64,000 nucleotides of DNA, taken from positions 3,162,001-3,226,000 of the forward strand of contig NZ_JACHND010000001.1 in the NCBI RefSeq assembly GCF_014205275.1. Reading direction: 5' to 3'. Of the stretch, positions 43,264 to 51,689 are shown piece by piece; the first letter of the stretch is position 1; every line of letters begins with the position of its first letter. The translations under genes and the position numbers were made by a program. The notes beneath the pieces are model-generated. The model had not been told where the DNA came from and ran no database searches. It was given only the letters and a program-made list of their open reading frames with translations. The DNA is from Sphaerisporangium siamense. Lineage in GTDB: Bacteria > Actinomycetota > Actinomycetes > Streptosporangiales > Streptosporangiaceae.

Positions 43264-44262
43264 ATGAGAATCAGACACATCGTGCTGTCCGTCCTGCTGG
43301 CGGGCTCCCTGGCCGCCTGCGGCCGGGCCTCCGGCTCCTCGGGAGCCGACGAGGCCGTCGAGCTGCGCTACCAGGGCAGCGTCGGCGCCGTCACGCCCGC
43401 CGAGCTGGCCGCCGACCTCGGCTATCTCGGCCCGCTCAAGCTCACATGGGTGGGCAACACCATCAGCGGCCCCCAGGACATCCAGTCGGTCGCCACCGAC
43501 CAGACCGACTTCGGCGGCGCGTTCAACGGCGCGGTGTCCAAGCTCGTCGCAAGCGGCGCGCCGATCAAGGCGGTGATCAGCTATTACGGCTCCGACGAGC
43601 ACACCGCGCAGAACTACTACGTGCTGGACGGCAGCCCGATCAAGGGGCCGCGCGACCTGATCGGCAAGAAGGTGGGCGTCAACACGCTCGGCGCGCACAT
43701 GGAGGCCGTGCTCAAGGAGTACCTCAAGCGGGGCGGGCTCACCCCCGCGGAGATCAAACAGGTCGAGCTGCTCGTGGTGCCGCCCGTCAACGCCGAGCAG
43801 TCGCTGCGGGCCCGGCAGATCGACGTGGCCGTGCTCGCCACCATCCTGCGCGACAAGGCGCTGGAGCGCGGCGGCATCCACCCGCTGTTCAAGGACATCG
43901 ACCTGTTCGGCGAGTTCAACGCCGGCTCCTACGTGTTCCGCGAGCGGTTCGTCGCCGAGCACCCCGCCGCCGTGCGGACCTTCGTACAGGGCGTCGGCAA
44001 GGCGATCGACTGGTCGCGTGACACCCCGCGCGCGCAGGTGGTGGCGCGGCTCAAGGCGATCATCGCCAAGCGGGGCCGCAACGAGGACAACAACACGATC
44101 GGCTACTGGAAGAGCTACGGCGTCTCCTCCAAGGGAGGGCGGATCGCCGAACGGGAGTTCCAGACCTGGATCGACTGGCTGGTGGCGGAGGGCGAGCTCA
44201 AGGCCGGCCAGGTGAAACCCGGGGACGCCTACACCAACGAGTACAACGGGAGCGCCTCGTGA
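43264..44262 (+). CDS. ABC importer substrate-binding lipoprotein (sulfonate/sulfate-ester type)
   Basis: This 332-residue lipoprotein has a signal peptide ending LAGSLAAC with the lipidated Cys at position 19. The mature part resembles SsuA/TauA-type binding proteins (AELAADLGYLGPLKLTWVG, then TDFGGAFNGAVSKLVASGAPI). A GTG directly before the ATG is an equally good start. It heads an operon with an ATPase, a permease and an FMN monooxygenase and would capture an organosulfur anion. It overlaps the ATPase gene by GTGA. Confidence 0.88.
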   Translation: MRIRHIVLSVLLAGSLAACGRASGSSGADEAVELRYQGSVGAVTPAELAADLGYLGPLKLTWVGNTISGPQDIQSVATDQTDFGGAFNGAVSKLVASGAPIKAVISYYGSDEHTAQNYYVLDGSPIKGPRDLIGKKVGVNTLGAHMEAVLKEYLKRGGLTPAEIKQVELLVVPPVNAEQSLRARQIDVAVLATILRDKALERGGIHPLFKDIDLFGEFNAGSYVFRERFVAEHPAAVRTFVQGVGKAIDWSRDTPRAQVVARLKAIIAKRGRNEDNNTIGYWKSYGVSSKGGRIAEREFQTWIDWLVAEGELKAGQVKPGDAYTNEYNGSAS

Positions 44263-45083
44263 CCGCCGCCGTGGAGACGGGGACCCGCGCCAAGATCGGG
44301 CTCCGGGACGTGGGCAAGGTCTTCCGGGTGCGGGGAGCCGACCGGCCGTTCACCGCGATCTCCGGTGTGGACCTGGACATCCGTGAAGGAGAGTTCCTCA
44401 CCCTGGTCGGCCCGAGCGGGTGCGGCAAGTCGACGCTGCTCGACCTCATCGGCGGCCTCACCTCGCCCACCTCGGGACAGGTCCTCCTGGACGGCGCCCC
44501 GGTCGGCGGGCCGGGGCTGGACCGGGGCATCGTCTTCCAGCAGTACGCGCTGTTCCCGTGGCGCACCGCGCTCGCCAACATCGCGTTCGGGCTGGAGGCC
44601 AAGGGAGTGCCGCGCCGGGAACGCGCGGACCGGGCGCGGCACTACCTGGACCTGGTGGGCCTGGACGGCTTCGGGGACCGCTACCCGCACGAGCTGTCGG
44701 GCGGGATGCGCCAGCGGGTCGCCATCGCGCGCAGCCTCGCGTTCGACCCCGACGTGCTGCTGATGGACGAGCCGTTCGCCGCGCTGGACGCCCAGACCCG
44801 CGAGTCCCTCCAGGAAGAGCTGCTGCACATCTGGGAGAAGACCCGCAAGACGGTCGTCTTCATCACGCACGGCATCGACGAGGCCGTCTACCTGGGCCAG
44901 CGCGTGGCCGTCATGACCGCGCGGCCCGGGCGCATCAAGCAGATCATCGACATCGAGTTCGACTCGCGGGCGGGCGACCTGCGCGCCGACCCGCGGTTCG
45001 GCGAGTACCGGCACCGGATCTGGACGCTGCTGCGCGACGAGGTCGCCGCCGCCCAGCGCGAGGAGAGGAACTCCGTTGACTGA
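44259..45083 (+). CDS. ABC importer ATPase (SsuB/TauB-like)
   Basis: The protein has 274 residues and a GTG start overlapping the binding-protein stop. Walker A GPSGCGKST lies at residues 51-59, followed by QQYALFPWR (Q-loop), LSGGMRQRVAIARSL (signature), LLMDEPFAALD (Walker B) and ITHGIDEA (H-loop). All ATPase motifs are intact. It drives the single permease encoded next and overlaps it by eight bases. Confidence 0.93.
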   Translation: MTAAVETGTRAKIGLRDVGKVFRVRGADRPFTAISGVDLDIREGEFLTLVGPSGCGKSTLLDLIGGLTSPTSGQVLLDGAPVGGPGLDRGIVFQQYALFPWRTALANIAFGLEAKGVPRRERADRARHYLDLVGLDGFGDRYPHELSGGMRQRVAIARSLAFDPDVLLMDEPFAALDAQTRESLQEELLHIWEKTRKTVVFITHGIDEAVYLGQRVAVMTARPGRIKQIIDIEFDSRAGDLRADPRFGEYRHRIWTLLRDEVAAAQREERNSVD

Positions 45084-46011
45084 CCTCGACTCCGTGGCCG
45101 CGAGCCTCGGCACCCGGCCCCCCGCGGCCCGCAGGAACGCCAAGGGAATGGACGTCCCCACGCCCGCCACCGCCGCGCCGCCGGAGCCCGGCGCCCGGGA
45201 GGCGTCCGAGGCCCGGAGAACGGCGCGGGCCGCCGCGTCACGGTGGGCCGGGACGCGTGCTCGCCTCGGGTCCGCGGCCAAGCGGTCTGCGGCGCTCGTC
45301 GTCCTGGTGGCGCTGTGGGAGTTCCTGCCCCGCAGCGGCCTGGTGGACCGGGTGTTCGTGCCGCCGCTGTCGGAAGACCTGGCCGCCGGGTACGAACTGC
45401 TGCGCAACGGGCAGCTCGCCGAGCACCTGCGGGCGTCCCTGATCCGCTCGCTGGCGGGCTTCGGCCTGGCGATCGCGCTAGCGATCCCCCTGGGCCTGGC
45501 CATCGGCTGGTACCGCCCGGTCGCCGAGCTGCTCAACCCGGTGCTGGAACTGTTCCGCAACACCTCGCCGGTCGCGCTGCTGCCGGTGTTCGCGCTGATC
45601 CTCGGCATCGGCGAGACCAACAAGATCGTGTTCGTGCTGTACGCCTGCTCGTGGCCGATCCTGCTCAACACCATCGGCGGGGTCAGGACGGTCGAGCCGC
45701 TGCTGATCAAGTCCGCCCGGTCGATGGGCCTCGGACCGCTGCGCCTGTTCCAGAAGGTGATCCTGCCGGCCGCCGTGCCGACCATCTTCACGGGCGTGCG
45801 GCTCGCCGGGGCGTACTCGATCCTCGTGCTGCTGTTCGCCGAGATGGTGGGGGCCAAGGCGGGCCTCGGCTACCTCATCCAGGCGTCGCAGTCCAACTTC
45901 CGCATCACCGACATGTACGCAGGCATCATCACCATCTCCGCGCTCGGCCTGGCGTTCAACCAGGTTCTCGTCGTGGTCGAGCGCCGTTTCTCCACCTGGA
46001 GGACCACCTGA
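45076..46011 (+). CDS. ABC importer permease (SsuC-like)
   Basis: This 311-residue protein starts at a TTG inside the ATPase gene. The first 70 residues are a Pro/Ala/Arg-rich cytosolic extension not needed by the fold; about six transmembrane helices follow. The EAA loop is ARSMGLGPLRLFQKVILPAA near residues 214-233. It forms a homodimer with the ATPase in this operon. An internal start near residue 90 would give the usual family length, so the N-terminal extension is uncertain. Confidence 0.88.
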   Translation: MTDLDSVAASLGTRPPAARRNAKGMDVPTPATAAPPEPGAREASEARRTARAAASRWAGTRARLGSAAKRSAALVVLVALWEFLPRSGLVDRVFVPPLSEDLAAGYELLRNGQLAEHLRASLIRSLAGFGLAIALAIPLGLAIGWYRPVAELLNPVLELFRNTSPVALLPVFALILGIGETNKIVFVLYACSWPILLNTIGGVRTVEPLLIKSARSMGLGPLRLFQKVILPAAVPTIFTGVRLAGAYSILVLLFAEMVGAKAGLGYLIQASQSNFRITDMYAGIITISALGLAFNQVLVVVERRFSTWRTT

Positions 46012-47375
46012 TGTCCACGCTGTCCCCGCTGCCTTCGCGCAGACTGCACCTGAACGCGTTCCTCATGGGCGTCGGCCATCACGAGGCCGCCTGGCGGCAC
46101 CCGCGCGCCGACCCGTCCCGTATCACGGACGTCCGGCACTACCAGAACCTCGCGCGGATCGCCGAGCGCGGCAGGCTGGACTCGGTGTTCTTCGCCGACG
46201 GCCTGGCCCTGTGGGGGAACGTCCGCTACAACGCCCTGGGCACTCCCGAGCCGCTGACGCTGCTGGCGGCGATCGCCGCCGTCACCGAGCACATCGGCCT
46301 GATCGCGACGGTGTCCACCACCTACAACGAGCCGTTCCACGTGGCGCGCAAGTTCGCCTCCCTGGACCACATCAGCAGGGGCCGCGCGGGCTGGAACATC
46401 GTCACCTCCGCCGGGGAGGCCGAGGCGCGCAACTTCGGCGTCGAGCGGCCCGCGCACGCCGACCGCTACGCCAGGGCCACCGAGTTCCTCGACGTGGTGA
46501 CCAAGCTGTGGGACAGCTGGGAGGACGACGCGATCCTCGCCGACCGCGGCACGGGCGCCTACGCCGACACCGCGAAGATCCATCCCGTCGAGCACGCGGG
46601 GGAGCACTTCCTGGTGCGCGGCCCGCTGAACGTCTCCCGCCCGCCGCAGGGCCGCCCCCTGCTGGTACAGGCCGGGTCCTCCGAGGACGGCAAGGAGTTC
46701 GCCGCGCGCCACGCCGAGGCCGTGTTCACCGCGCAGCAGACCCTGCGCGAGGGCCAGGAGTTCTACGCCGACCTCAAGGGCCGCCTCGCCCGGTACGGCA
46801 GGGCCCCCGGCGACCTGCTGATCCTGCCCGGGATCTCGCCGATCATCGGCGCCACCGAGCGGGAGGCGCTGGCGCTGGAGAAGGAACTGGAGGACCTGAC
46901 CAACCCCGAGTACGGCCTCGCGCAGCTCTCCAACATCCTCGGCGTGGACCTGTCCGGCCATCCGCTGGACGGCCCGCTGCCCGAGATCCCCGAGACCACC
47001 GAGGGCCAGCAGAGCCGCCAGCGGCTGGTGCTCGACCTGGCCCGCCGCGAGGGCCTCACGATCCGGCAGGTGCTCGGACGCCTGGCCGGCGGGCGCGGCC
47101 ACCGCGTCGTCGCCGGGACGCCCGAGCAGATCGCCGGCCAGATCGAGGAGTGGTTCCGCGACGGCGCCGCGGACGGCTTCAACATCATGCCGCCGATCCT
47201 GCCGGGCGGCCTGGAGGACTTCGTCGACCACGTCGTGCCGATCCTGCGGGCCAGGGGCCTGTTCCGCACCGAGTACGAGGGCCGTACCCTCCGCGAGAAC
47301 TACGGGCTGGCCAGGCCCGCCTCGCGCTACGCCGCGGGCCGGGCCGAGACCCTCGACGCGGCCGTGGCCTCCTGA
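46011..47375 (+). CDS. FMN-dependent monooxygenase, NtaA/SnaA/DszA (LLM) family
   Basis: This 454-residue bacterial-luciferase-like enzyme shows NAFLMGVGHHEAAWRHP, the family's opening, GRAGWNIVTS near residue 122 and the VQAGSSEDG segment near 218. These are found in nitrilotriacetate, pristinamycin and dibenzothiophene-sulfone monooxygenases. It uses FMNH2 from a separate reductase, none of which is encoded next to it. With the importer it probably desulfurises or oxidises an organosulfur compound. It overlaps the permease stop by one base. Confidence 0.88.
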   Translation: MSTLSPLPSRRLHLNAFLMGVGHHEAAWRHPRADPSRITDVRHYQNLARIAERGRLDSVFFADGLALWGNVRYNALGTPEPLTLLAAIAAVTEHIGLIATVSTTYNEPFHVARKFASLDHISRGRAGWNIVTSAGEAEARNFGVERPAHADRYARATEFLDVVTKLWDSWEDDAILADRGTGAYADTAKIHPVEHAGEHFLVRGPLNVSRPPQGRPLLVQAGSSEDGKEFAARHAEAVFTAQQTLREGQEFYADLKGRLARYGRAPGDLLILPGISPIIGATEREALALEKELEDLTNPEYGLAQLSNILGVDLSGHPLDGPLPEIPETTEGQQSRQRLVLDLARREGLTIRQVLGRLAGGRGHRVVAGTPEQIAGQIEEWFRDGAADGFNIMPPILPGGLEDFVDHVVPILRARGLFRTEYEGRTLRENYGLARPASRYAAGRAETLDAAVAS

Positions 47376-47384
47376 GAACCGGAC

Positions 47385-47419
47385 GGTGATCGTGGCCGCG
47401 CGCCGCGGCCACGATCACC
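47385..47419. terminator. bidirectional terminator
   Basis: GGTGATCGTGGCCGCG (47385-47400) pairs perfectly with CGCGGCCACGATCACC (47404-47419) over CGC. It lies between the convergent monooxygenase and sulfatase genes. Confidence 0.85.
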
Positions 47420-47425
47420 CCGCGT

Positions 47426-49708
47426 TCAGTCGTAGGACTCGGCCGCGGCGCGCAGGGCGGCCAGCACCTCTCTGGGGTCGTAACCGGCCGGCGCGCCCGG
47501 CGTGTAGGTCACCGAGATCAGGTCGCCGCCGTAGGGGAAGGCCCCGTGGCGCTCGTACAGCGGCCAGGAGACCGGGGAGCGGCGGTCGATGCCGACGTCG
47601 ATGCCCTCCACGGGCGCCAGGCCGAGGAGCATCCGCACCGCGCCGAGCCGCCCGGCCGGGGCGCCGTCCAGCTCCAGGGCCAGGTCCCAGCGGTATCCGG
47701 GCAGCGCGGCGGCCAGCAGCGACACCGTGTGCGCGCCGGGCGGCAGGGCGTGCCCGGCGAGCGTGCTCAGCTCGCCGTACTCGTTGTAGGCCAGGTGGAG
47801 GTGGCCGTCCTCGACGTAGAGCACGTAGCCGCCGCCCTGGTCGCCGTGCGCGACCAGCACGCCCTGGTCACCGGGCCCCTGGGTGAGCCGCACGTCCACC
47901 CGGAAGTCCCGGAAGGTGATGAGCTGGGCGGCGCGGTACCGCTCCAGGGTCGGGGTGCCGGCCAGCAGCGTGACCGGTTCCTGGAAGGAGCGCTCCGACG
48001 GCGGCCGGGCGGTCCACAGGTAGCCGGTGCCGTCGTCGAGCGGGAACACCTTGTTCTCCAGCGCGGCCCGCTCCCACGCGTGGGCCAGCTCGGCGACCAG
48101 CTCGGGCTTGCCGGCGGCGAGGTCGTAAGTCTCGGTCGGGTCGGTGCGCAGGTCGTACAGCTCCCAAGGGTCCTCCTCGTGCGGGCGGCCGTGGCGGTGC
48201 AGGGTGACCAGCTTCCAGCCGTCGCGGTAGAAGGCGCGGTTCCCGGTCATCTCCGCGTACTGCTCCGGGTGCGTGCTGGGCGCGGCGGGGTCGTCCAGCG
48301 CGTCGGCGAACGAGGCGCCGTCCAGCGCGGCGGCGGGCGCGCCCCGCACGGTCTCGGGCCGGGCGACCCCGGCCAGGTCCAGCAGCGTCGGCAGCAGGTC
48401 GGTCACGTACTGGTAGCGGTCCCGCACCCCGGCGGCGGCGATCCGCGCCGGCCAGGACAGCAGGAACGGCACGCGCACGCCGCCGGCGTGGGTGCTGCCC
48501 TTGTAGAGCCGGAACGGGGTGTTGGAGGCCATGCCCCAGCCGCGGGGGTAGTGGACCATCGTCCGGGGGCCGCCGATCAGGTCCAGGTCGCGCGGCACGT
48601 CGGGGCCCCAGTCGCCGGGCAGGTCCACGTTGTGCACGAACTGCTTGAAGTAGGAGCGGGTGCCGCGCACGCCGCCCTCGCCGCTGCCGCCGTTGTCGGA
48701 GGTGAAGATCACGATGGTGTCGTCGAGCTCGCCGTACTGCTCGATCACGGCGAGCAGGCGGCCCAGGTTCTGGTCCACGCTGTCCACCATGGCGGCGTAG
48801 ACCTCCTGGTAGCGGGCGAAGAGCAGCCGCTCGTCCTCCGGCAGCGCGTCCCAGGCGGTGACGTCGAGGAACTGCTCGGAGTTGCGCGGGGGCAGCGCGG
48901 TCCCCTCGGGGAACAGCCCGGCCGCCACCTGGCGGGCGAAGCGCTCCTCGCGCAAGGCGTCCCACCCCTTGGCGTACTTTCCGCGATATTTCGCGATATC
49001 GGCGGGTTTCGCCATCAGCGGCCCGTGGACGGCGAGATGGGCCAGGTAGAGGAAGTACGGCTTGCGCGCGTCGTGCGCGCGCAGCGACTTGATCATCGAG
49101 ATGGCCTGGTCGGTCAGGTCGTCCGTCAGGTAGTAGCCCTCGGGATAGGCGTCCACGTCGACGACCGAGTTGTCGCGGATCAGGCGGTGCGGGTGGTGCA
49201 GGCTGGTCAGGCCCTCCAGGATGCCGTAGAACCGGTCGAACCCCTTCTGCGTGGGCCACGACGACCGCGCCGCGCCGTCGTTCATCGTCGCGTCCTTGGT
49301 CAGATGCCACTTGCCCACCGCGAAGGTGGCGTAGCCCGCGCCGCGCAGGGTCTCCGGCAGGGTGGGCACGTCGTCGGCGATCTCGAAGGTGTAGCCGGGG
49401 AACCCGGGGTCGGCGTTGGCGACGAAGGCGTACCCGGCCCGGTGGTGGTTCAGGCCGGTCAGCAGGGACGCGCGGGACGGTGAGCACAGCGGCGTCGTGT
49501 GGTAGTTCGTGAACCGCAGGCCGCGGGCGGCCAGGCGGTCCAGCGTGGGCGTCTCGATCTCCGAGCCGAACGGCCCGATGTCGGCGAAGCCCATGTCGTC
49601 CAGGAGCACGACCACGATGTTCGGCGCGCCCCCCGGCGGCCGGACCGGCGTGGGCCACCACGGGGTGGAGTCGGCGACCGTACGGCCGATATATCCAGAA
49701 ACGCTCAC
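47426..49708 (-). CDS. arylsulfatase
   Basis: This 760-residue sulfatase carries the CSPSRASLLTG motif at residues 75-85, whose C75 must be converted to formylglycine. Metal ligands appear in LLDDMGFAD and FTSDNGG (near residue 340), and GKWHL carries further active-site residues. No signal peptide is present, so it acts in the cytosol on imported sulfate esters. A C-terminal domain of about 150 residues follows the catalytic core. The GTG at 49708 has AGAGGAG six bases upstream. It releases sulfate for assimilation, which fits the neighbouring importer and dioxygenase. Confidence 0.92.
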   Translation of the reverse strand: MSVSGYIGRTVADSTPWWPTPVRPPGGAPNIVVVLLDDMGFADIGPFGSEIETPTLDRLAARGLRFTNYHTTPLCSPSRASLLTGLNHHRAGYAFVANADPGFPGYTFEIADDVPTLPETLRGAGYATFAVGKWHLTKDATMNDGAARSSWPTQKGFDRFYGILEGLTSLHHPHRLIRDNSVVDVDAYPEGYYLTDDLTDQAISMIKSLRAHDARKPYFLYLAHLAVHGPLMAKPADIAKYRGKYAKGWDALREERFARQVAAGLFPEGTALPPRNSEQFLDVTAWDALPEDERLLFARYQEVYAAMVDSVDQNLGRLLAVIEQYGELDDTIVIFTSDNGGSGEGGVRGTRSYFKQFVHNVDLPGDWGPDVPRDLDLIGGPRTMVHYPRGWGMASNTPFRLYKGSTHAGGVRVPFLLSWPARIAAAGVRDRYQYVTDLLPTLLDLAGVARPETVRGAPAAALDGASFADALDDPAAPSTHPEQYAEMTGNRAFYRDGWKLVTLHRHGRPHEEDPWELYDLRTDPTETYDLAAGKPELVAELAHAWERAALENKVFPLDDGTGYLWTARPPSERSFQEPVTLLAGTPTLERYRAAQLITFRDFRVDVRLTQGPGDQGVLVAHGDQGGGYVLYVEDGHLHLAYNEYGELSTLAGHALPPGAHTVSLLAAALPGYRWDLALELDGAPAGRLGAVRMLLGLAPVEGIDVGIDRRSPVSWPLYERHGAFPYGGDLISVTYTPGAPAGYDPREVLAALRAAAESYD

Positions 49709-49728
49709 ATATGTCTCCTCTCACGCGA

Positions 49729-49759
49729 ACCGCCCCGGCCGCGTGACGGCCGGGGCGGT
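49729..49759 (-). terminator. terminator between the TauD and sulfatase genes
   Basis: ACCGCCCCGGCCG (49729-49741) and CGGCCGGGGCGGT (49747-49759) form a perfect 13-bp stem with a 5-base loop after the dioxygenase gene. The sulfatase just beyond would then need its own promoter or read-through. Confidence 0.75.
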
Positions 49760-49771
49760 GTGGTGCGGTCG

Positions 49772-50683
49772 TCAGGCGGCGAGGCGCGAGTAGGACGAGG
49801 CGTCGCCGGTCAGGACGGCGCTCGGCCGGCTGTCCACCCCGACGGGGACGTCCCCGGCGATCGTCACCCGGTGCAGGCGGCGGGGCAAGTCGCCGAAGTC
49901 GTGCACCACGCGGTGCTGGGTGGCCCGGTTGTCCCAGATCGCCACGTCACCCGGGGCCCAGTGCCAGCGCACCGTGTTCTCGACCTGGGTGACGTGGTCC
50001 TGGATGAGCCGGATGATCGCCGCCGAGGTCTCGCCCGACAGGCCCACCACCCTCTTGGCGAAGTCGCCGAGCAGGATCGAGCGCTCCCCGGTCTCCGGGT
50101 GCACCCGCACCACGGGATGCTCGGTCTCGAAGGCGACGGCGGAGAACACCTCCGCGTACTTCTTCGCCACATCCGGATTGTCGGACGTGGCGACGCGCGC
50201 GTAGTCGAACTGGTTGGTGTGGATCGCGCGCAGCCGGTCGACGAGGTCGCGCAGTTCGACCGGCAGGTGCTCGTAGGCGGCCACCGTGTTGGCCCACAGC
50301 GTGTCCCCGCCCGCGGGCGGCACCACGACGGCCCGCAGCACCGAGGCCAGCGGCGGGCGGTCGACGAAGGTCACGTCGGTGTGCCAGCGGTCGACCTTCT
50401 GGCCGTGGCTGTAGTCCAGGTCGAGGATGTGGGGGTTCCGGTCGAGGGAGGGAACGGTCGGGTGCGCGGTGGTCGGCTCCCCGAGCAGCCGCGCGAAGGC
50501 GACCTGGCTCTCCTCGTCCAGGTGGTCCTGGCCGCGCAGGAAGACGACCTTGTGGCGGAGCAGCGCCGCGCGGACCTCCGCGACGACGTCCGGCTCCAGG
50601 TCACCGCCGAGGCGGACACCGGAGATCTCGGCGCCTATCCGGCCCGCGACCGGGGTGATGGTGATGGATGACCCAAATGACAT
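49772..50683 (-). CDS. TauD/TfdA-family 2-oxoglutarate-dependent dioxygenase
   Basis: This 303-residue enzyme has the iron triad H101 and D103 (RWHTDV) with H257 (NRATQHRV), and Arg residues past 267 that bind 2-oxoglutarate. The sequence resembles taurine and alkylsulfatase-type dioxygenases (TauD/AtsK), which release sulfite or sulfate from sulfonates or sulfate esters. It lies in a sulfur-scavenging neighbourhood and shares a promoter-proximal 9-mer with the importer operon. Its promoter is at 50804-50832. Confidence 0.9.
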   Translation of the reverse strand: MSFGSSITITPVAGRIGAEISGVRLGGDLEPDVVAEVRAALLRHKVVFLRGQDHLDEESQVAFARLLGEPTTAHPTVPSLDRNPHILDLDYSHGQKVDRWHTDVTFVDRPPLASVLRAVVVPPAGGDTLWANTVAAYEHLPVELRDLVDRLRAIHTNQFDYARVATSDNPDVAKKYAEVFSAVAFETEHPVVRVHPETGERSILLGDFAKRVVGLSGETSAAIIRLIQDHVTQVENTVRWHWAPGDVAIWDNRATQHRVVHDFGDLPRRLHRVTIAGDVPVGVDSRPSAVLTGDASSYSRLAA

Positions 50684-50803
50684 GGTTCGGCTCCTTCCGA
50701 AAGGGATGTGGTCGAAGGTCGGAAGGAACGACAGAGCGCACTGGCCACGCGGCAGAAATCCACGTGACCCCGGATGATCAGAACCGTGGCCGTCACGTAC
50801 TCC

Positions 50804-50849
50804 AAGGTAGGAGAGCCGAGCCCAATTATCAATACAACCGGTAGGGAAT
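50804..50849 (-). promoter_or_regulatory. promoter of the TauD-family gene with a GTAGGGAAT element
   Basis: On the minus strand, TTGATA (50832-50827), a 17-base spacer and TACCTT (50809-50804) form a promoter. The plus-strand 9-mer GTAGGGAAT (50841-50849) lies eight bases further upstream, as it does beside the importer promoter, although in the opposite orientation. Confidence 0.5.
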
Positions 50850-50972
50850 TAGGGTTTTTCTTGCTCGGCCGCCGTGCGGGGCGCTGCGCGGTGTCCCACA
50901 AGGTGCCCGGCAGGCCTGGACGGAGGGCGCTGCGCCCCTGCGCCCCTGCGAAGCGCTGTGGGAGGCCATGTC

Positions 50973-51512
50973 TGAGTCCACCGGTTCGACTGTCCGGCGG
51001 CATGCGGACTCCGCGCGGCCCTCACCGGGGCGAGGGGGGCATCGGCAGGACCGGCGTCCAACCTGCCCGCGTGGCATGGCGGCGGGGACGGCGGCGTCAC
51101 CTACGGTTCGCTCGGTCGCGTGGAAATCCCGGAGCATGGCGAGAAGTCCACCCGCAGGCTTGGGCATTCCGCCGTTGCGACTGTCAATGTCGACAAGACG
51201 CGATACCGCCTATTGATCGATGGACCCGACGCCTCGAATCCGAGTCGGCCGGGAGGGGTGTTCTAAGACGCCGCCGGATCTCGTTGGAATAACGATATTC
51301 GTCCCCTCTGGAGCTTTGCGGCTCTGTGAGTTACTGACAATGACTCCACGCTTGCGGCAGAGGTGGCCTGGATTCTGTCGCCTGTCAGGTCGATATTCAC
51401 TGGAAAAGTTCCCTCGGATGCTCTTGTAGTGGACCCCTTGACGGTGTACGGAGACCTTCCGTGCCGGCGTGAACTCACGCTTGTACCGCTCGGGGTGGGC
51501 GGAGACGTCTGA
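50973..51512 (+). pseudogene. decayed gene of unknown family with two in-frame stops
   Basis: One frame reads protein-like for about 180 codons but is broken by TAA at 51264 and TGA at 51327. Recognisable stretches include GGVTYGSLGRVEIPEHGEK, TVNVDKTRYRLLIDGPDAS and, after the stops, DPLTVYGDLPCRRELTLVP. It has no start codon. Codon use is typical at first, then less GC-rich. I do not recognise the family. The piece just upstream (about 50860-50970) looks coding in another frame, so a frameshift is likely too. The rest of the 50.7-51.0 kb gap holds only the TauD promoter. Confidence 0.5.
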
Positions 51513-51543
51513 CTGCTTGTGACGGCCGCATATCCATATGTGA

Positions 51544-51559
51544 TGTGACCGAGGTCACC
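51544..51559. promoter_or_regulatory. CRP-like site upstream of the RHS gene
   Basis: TGTGACCGAGGTCACC fits the TGTGA-N6-TCACA consensus of CRP/Crp-type regulators at 9 of the 10 fixed positions, and its core GTGACCGAGGTCAC is a perfect palindrome. It lies 130 bases upstream of the RHS start. Confidence 0.45.
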
Positions 51560-51689
51560 ATTGAATTGACTGTGCGCGTTGCATACGTTCCATGGGGCCT
51601 CTGAAATTCATCAACATTGAGCTGAGTGATGGCCGTTGTCGGGGCGAAGCGGCTCTGATCTGGTCCGCGAATCGAGCGAGGAGCCGTGA

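Noticed and set aside
50774-51292. A 172-codon gene in the TauD-RHS spacer
   Set aside because: Arg/Gly/Pro-rich with no plausible fold; the better protein-like signal is in another frame, which is broken by stops.
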